Shown here: positions 5,086 through 6,031 of the stretch, piece after piece | Numbering within the stretch: the stretch's first letter is position 1 | Layout: each line of letters opens with the position of its first letter | Program-made: the position numbers and the translations under genes | The notes under the pieces: generated by a model | Told to the model about the DNA's origin: nothing | What the model saw: the letters and a program-made list of their open reading frames with translations, nothing else | The model's database searches: none | NCBI GenBank assembly: GCA_028868455.1 | Contig: JAGWUK010000209.1 | Coordinates: forward strand, 1-6,031 | Source of the DNA: Burkholderiales bacterium | Lineage (GTDB): Bacteria > Pseudomonadota > Gammaproteobacteria > Burkholderiales > Burkholderiaceae_D | Length of the DNA stretch: 6,031 nucleotides | Direction of reading: 5' to 3'

Positions 5086-5942
5086 TCGCGACGGCAAGCA
5101 ATGAGCATGGCGCACAGAGTAACCCAGCCATCGCAGAACTGGATGCAAAATACATCGATATCCGTAATGTGGACATGGTGTTTCACACCAGGAAGGGCAG
5201 TTTTCATGCGCTGCACGATATCAATCTGCAAGTCAAAAAGGGCGAATTCATTACCCTGATCGGACACTCCGGTTGCGGCAAATCGACCTTACTGAATTTG
5301 ATCGCCGGGTTGACCAATGCCAGCGCTGGCACACTGATGTGCGCCAACCGCGAGATCGCCGGACCATCACCGGAGCGCGGCGTGGTGTTTCAAAATCATT
5401 CCTTGCTGCCGTGGCTGACCTGCTATGAAAACGTGTTCCTTGCCGTCGAGCGCGTATTCGGCGCAACCGAAAACAGCACTAAATTGCAAAAACGCACGAT
5501 GGCAGCGCTGGCCCTGGTTGGCCTGACGCATGCAGAAAAAAAACGTCCGAACGAAATCTCTGGCGGCATGAAACAAAGGGTAGGTATTGCGCGCGCGCTG
5601 GCGATTGAACCCAAGGTCTTGCTGATGGATGAACCGTTCGGCGCGCTCGACGCGCTGACGCGCGCACATTTGCAAGACGAGTTGCTGAAGATCGTCGGCA
5701 AGACGCAATCCACTGTCGTCATGGTCACGCACGATGTCGATGAGGCGGTGCTGCTGTCTGATCGCATCGTGATGCTGACCAACGGCCCGGCCGCGACCAT
5801 CGGCGAGATTTTGCAAGTCCGCCTGGAACGCCCGCGTGACCGCGTGGCGCTGGCACAAGACCCACTGTATGCCGAATACCGCAGCTCGGTGCTGGAATTT
5901 TTGTATCACCGTCAATCGCATCCGGCCAAAGATGCGGCTTAG
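5082..5942 (+). CDS. nrtD: NrtC/NrtD-type nitrate/nitrite ABC transporter ATP-binding protein
   Basis: This ATPase subunit drives the importer; 286 aa, one nucleotide-binding domain. Walker A is GHSGCGKST (61-69), the Q-loop glutamine is Q104 (VVFQNHSLLPW), the signature is SGGMKQR (160-166), Walker B is VLLMDEP (179-185), the D-loop is GALD (187-190), and the switch histidine is H217 (VTHDVDEA). All catalytic elements are intact. SLLPW after the Q-loop and PFGALDALTR after Walker B are typical of the nitrate/sulfonate/taurine subfamily. It lacks the C-terminal NrtA-like domain of cyanobacterial NrtC and so resembles NrtD (NasD in Klebsiella). I use nrtD on that basis, though related genomes may call it nrtC or nasD. 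ATGA at 5082-5085 overlaps the permease stop, and GAGGTG (5071-5076) is the ribosome-binding site. About 20 polar residues precede the domain. Confidence 0.92.
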   Translation: MIATASNEHGAQSNPAIAELDAKYIDIRNVDMVFHTRKGSFHALHDINLQVKKGEFITLIGHSGCGKSTLLNLIAGLTNASAGTLMCANREIAGPSPERGVVFQNHSLLPWLTCYENVFLAVERVFGATENSTKLQKRTMAALALVGLTHAEKKRPNEISGGMKQRVGIARALAIEPKVLLMDEPFGALDALTRAHLQDELLKIVGKTQSTVVMVTHDVDEAVLLSDRIVMLTNGPAATIGEILQVRLERPRDRVALAQDPLYAEYRSSVLEFLYHRQSHPAKDAA

Positions 5943-6019
5943 CCAGGTGGGTTGACGCTCGATAATCGGGAATGTTCTGCCCATTGCGGTGGTCTATTTT
6001 CTGAATGCAGAATAAAAAA

Positions 6020-6029
6020 GGATGCATCC
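6020..6029. repeat. 10-bp palindrome at the right edge
   Basis: GGATGCATCC (6020-6029) is a perfect palindrome. It follows a 5-bp inverted repeat, TTCTG/CAGAA (5999-6012), and an A-rich run. The 89 bases after the ATPase stop hold no clear terminator. The ATG at 6022 has an AAAAAAGG run directly before it, too close for a normal ribosome-binding site, so no gene start is called. The operon may continue beyond the window. Confidence 0.3.
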
Positions 6030-6031
6030 GT

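Noticed and set aside
5952..5979. TTGACG downstream of the ATPase gene as a promoter
   Set aside because: No acceptable -10 box lies 16-18 bases downstream; the nearby GATAAT is only a few bases away.
5367..5984. Open frame of 205 codons on the - strand opposite the ATPase gene
   Set aside because: The + strand frame has every ABC ATPase motif intact, while the antisense product shows no known motif.

Overview
The window is a chromosomal piece of a proteobacterium. Protein style, moderate GC and the gene set suggest a betaproteobacterium of the Burkholderiales (Oxalobacteraceae-like). That assignment is an inference from sequence style, not from a marker gene. No mobile elements, tRNA/rRNA genes or CRISPR arrays are visible.

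Left part (1-1522): the 3' end of plsY (acyl-phosphate glycerol-3-phosphate acyltransferase, + strand) converges on tsaD (tRNA t6A synthesis, - strand). A near-perfect bidirectional terminator lies between them. These are housekeeping genes.

Middle part (1523-2751): a 270-base divergent intergenic region with several small dyads, then an ANTAR-domain regulator of the NasT type. After it comes a 338-base non-coding region that is the regulatory core of the window. It contains, in order: two tandem NtrC-like half-palindromic sites (2429-2463), an excellent sigma-54 -24/-12 promoter (2526-2540) whose predicted start falls at about 2552, a leader RNA that begins at once with a 9-bp hexaloop hairpin (2551-2574), a second weaker hexaloop hairpin (2577-2601), a third short hexaloop hairpin (2607-2620), and an intrinsic terminator (2614-2653 plus eight T). 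All three hexaloops have A at position 1 and G at position 4, the signature of RNA bound by ANTAR regulators. The 3' arm of the third hairpin is also part of the 5' arm of the terminator. The two structures are therefore mutually exclusive, as expected for antitermination.

Right part (2752-5942): a nitrate/nitrite-type ABC importer operon. It encodes a Tat-exported substrate-binding protein (NrtA-like, with the nitrate-ligand residues in register), a permease (NrtB) and an ATPase (NrtC/NrtD type). The last two genes overlap by 4 bp. The window ends 89 bases after the ATPase gene, before any further gene can be called.

Working model: nitrogen limitation (NtrC with sigma-54) starts transcription of the nrt operon. 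Transcription stops in the leader unless the ANTAR regulator, released or activated in the presence of nitrate or nitrite, stabilises the hexaloop hairpins and prevents the terminator. Odd points are a receiver domain that lacks the usual acidic pair and has an extra acidic stretch after its first strand, the absence of a nasS sensor gene next to the regulator, and three rather than two hexaloop hairpins.
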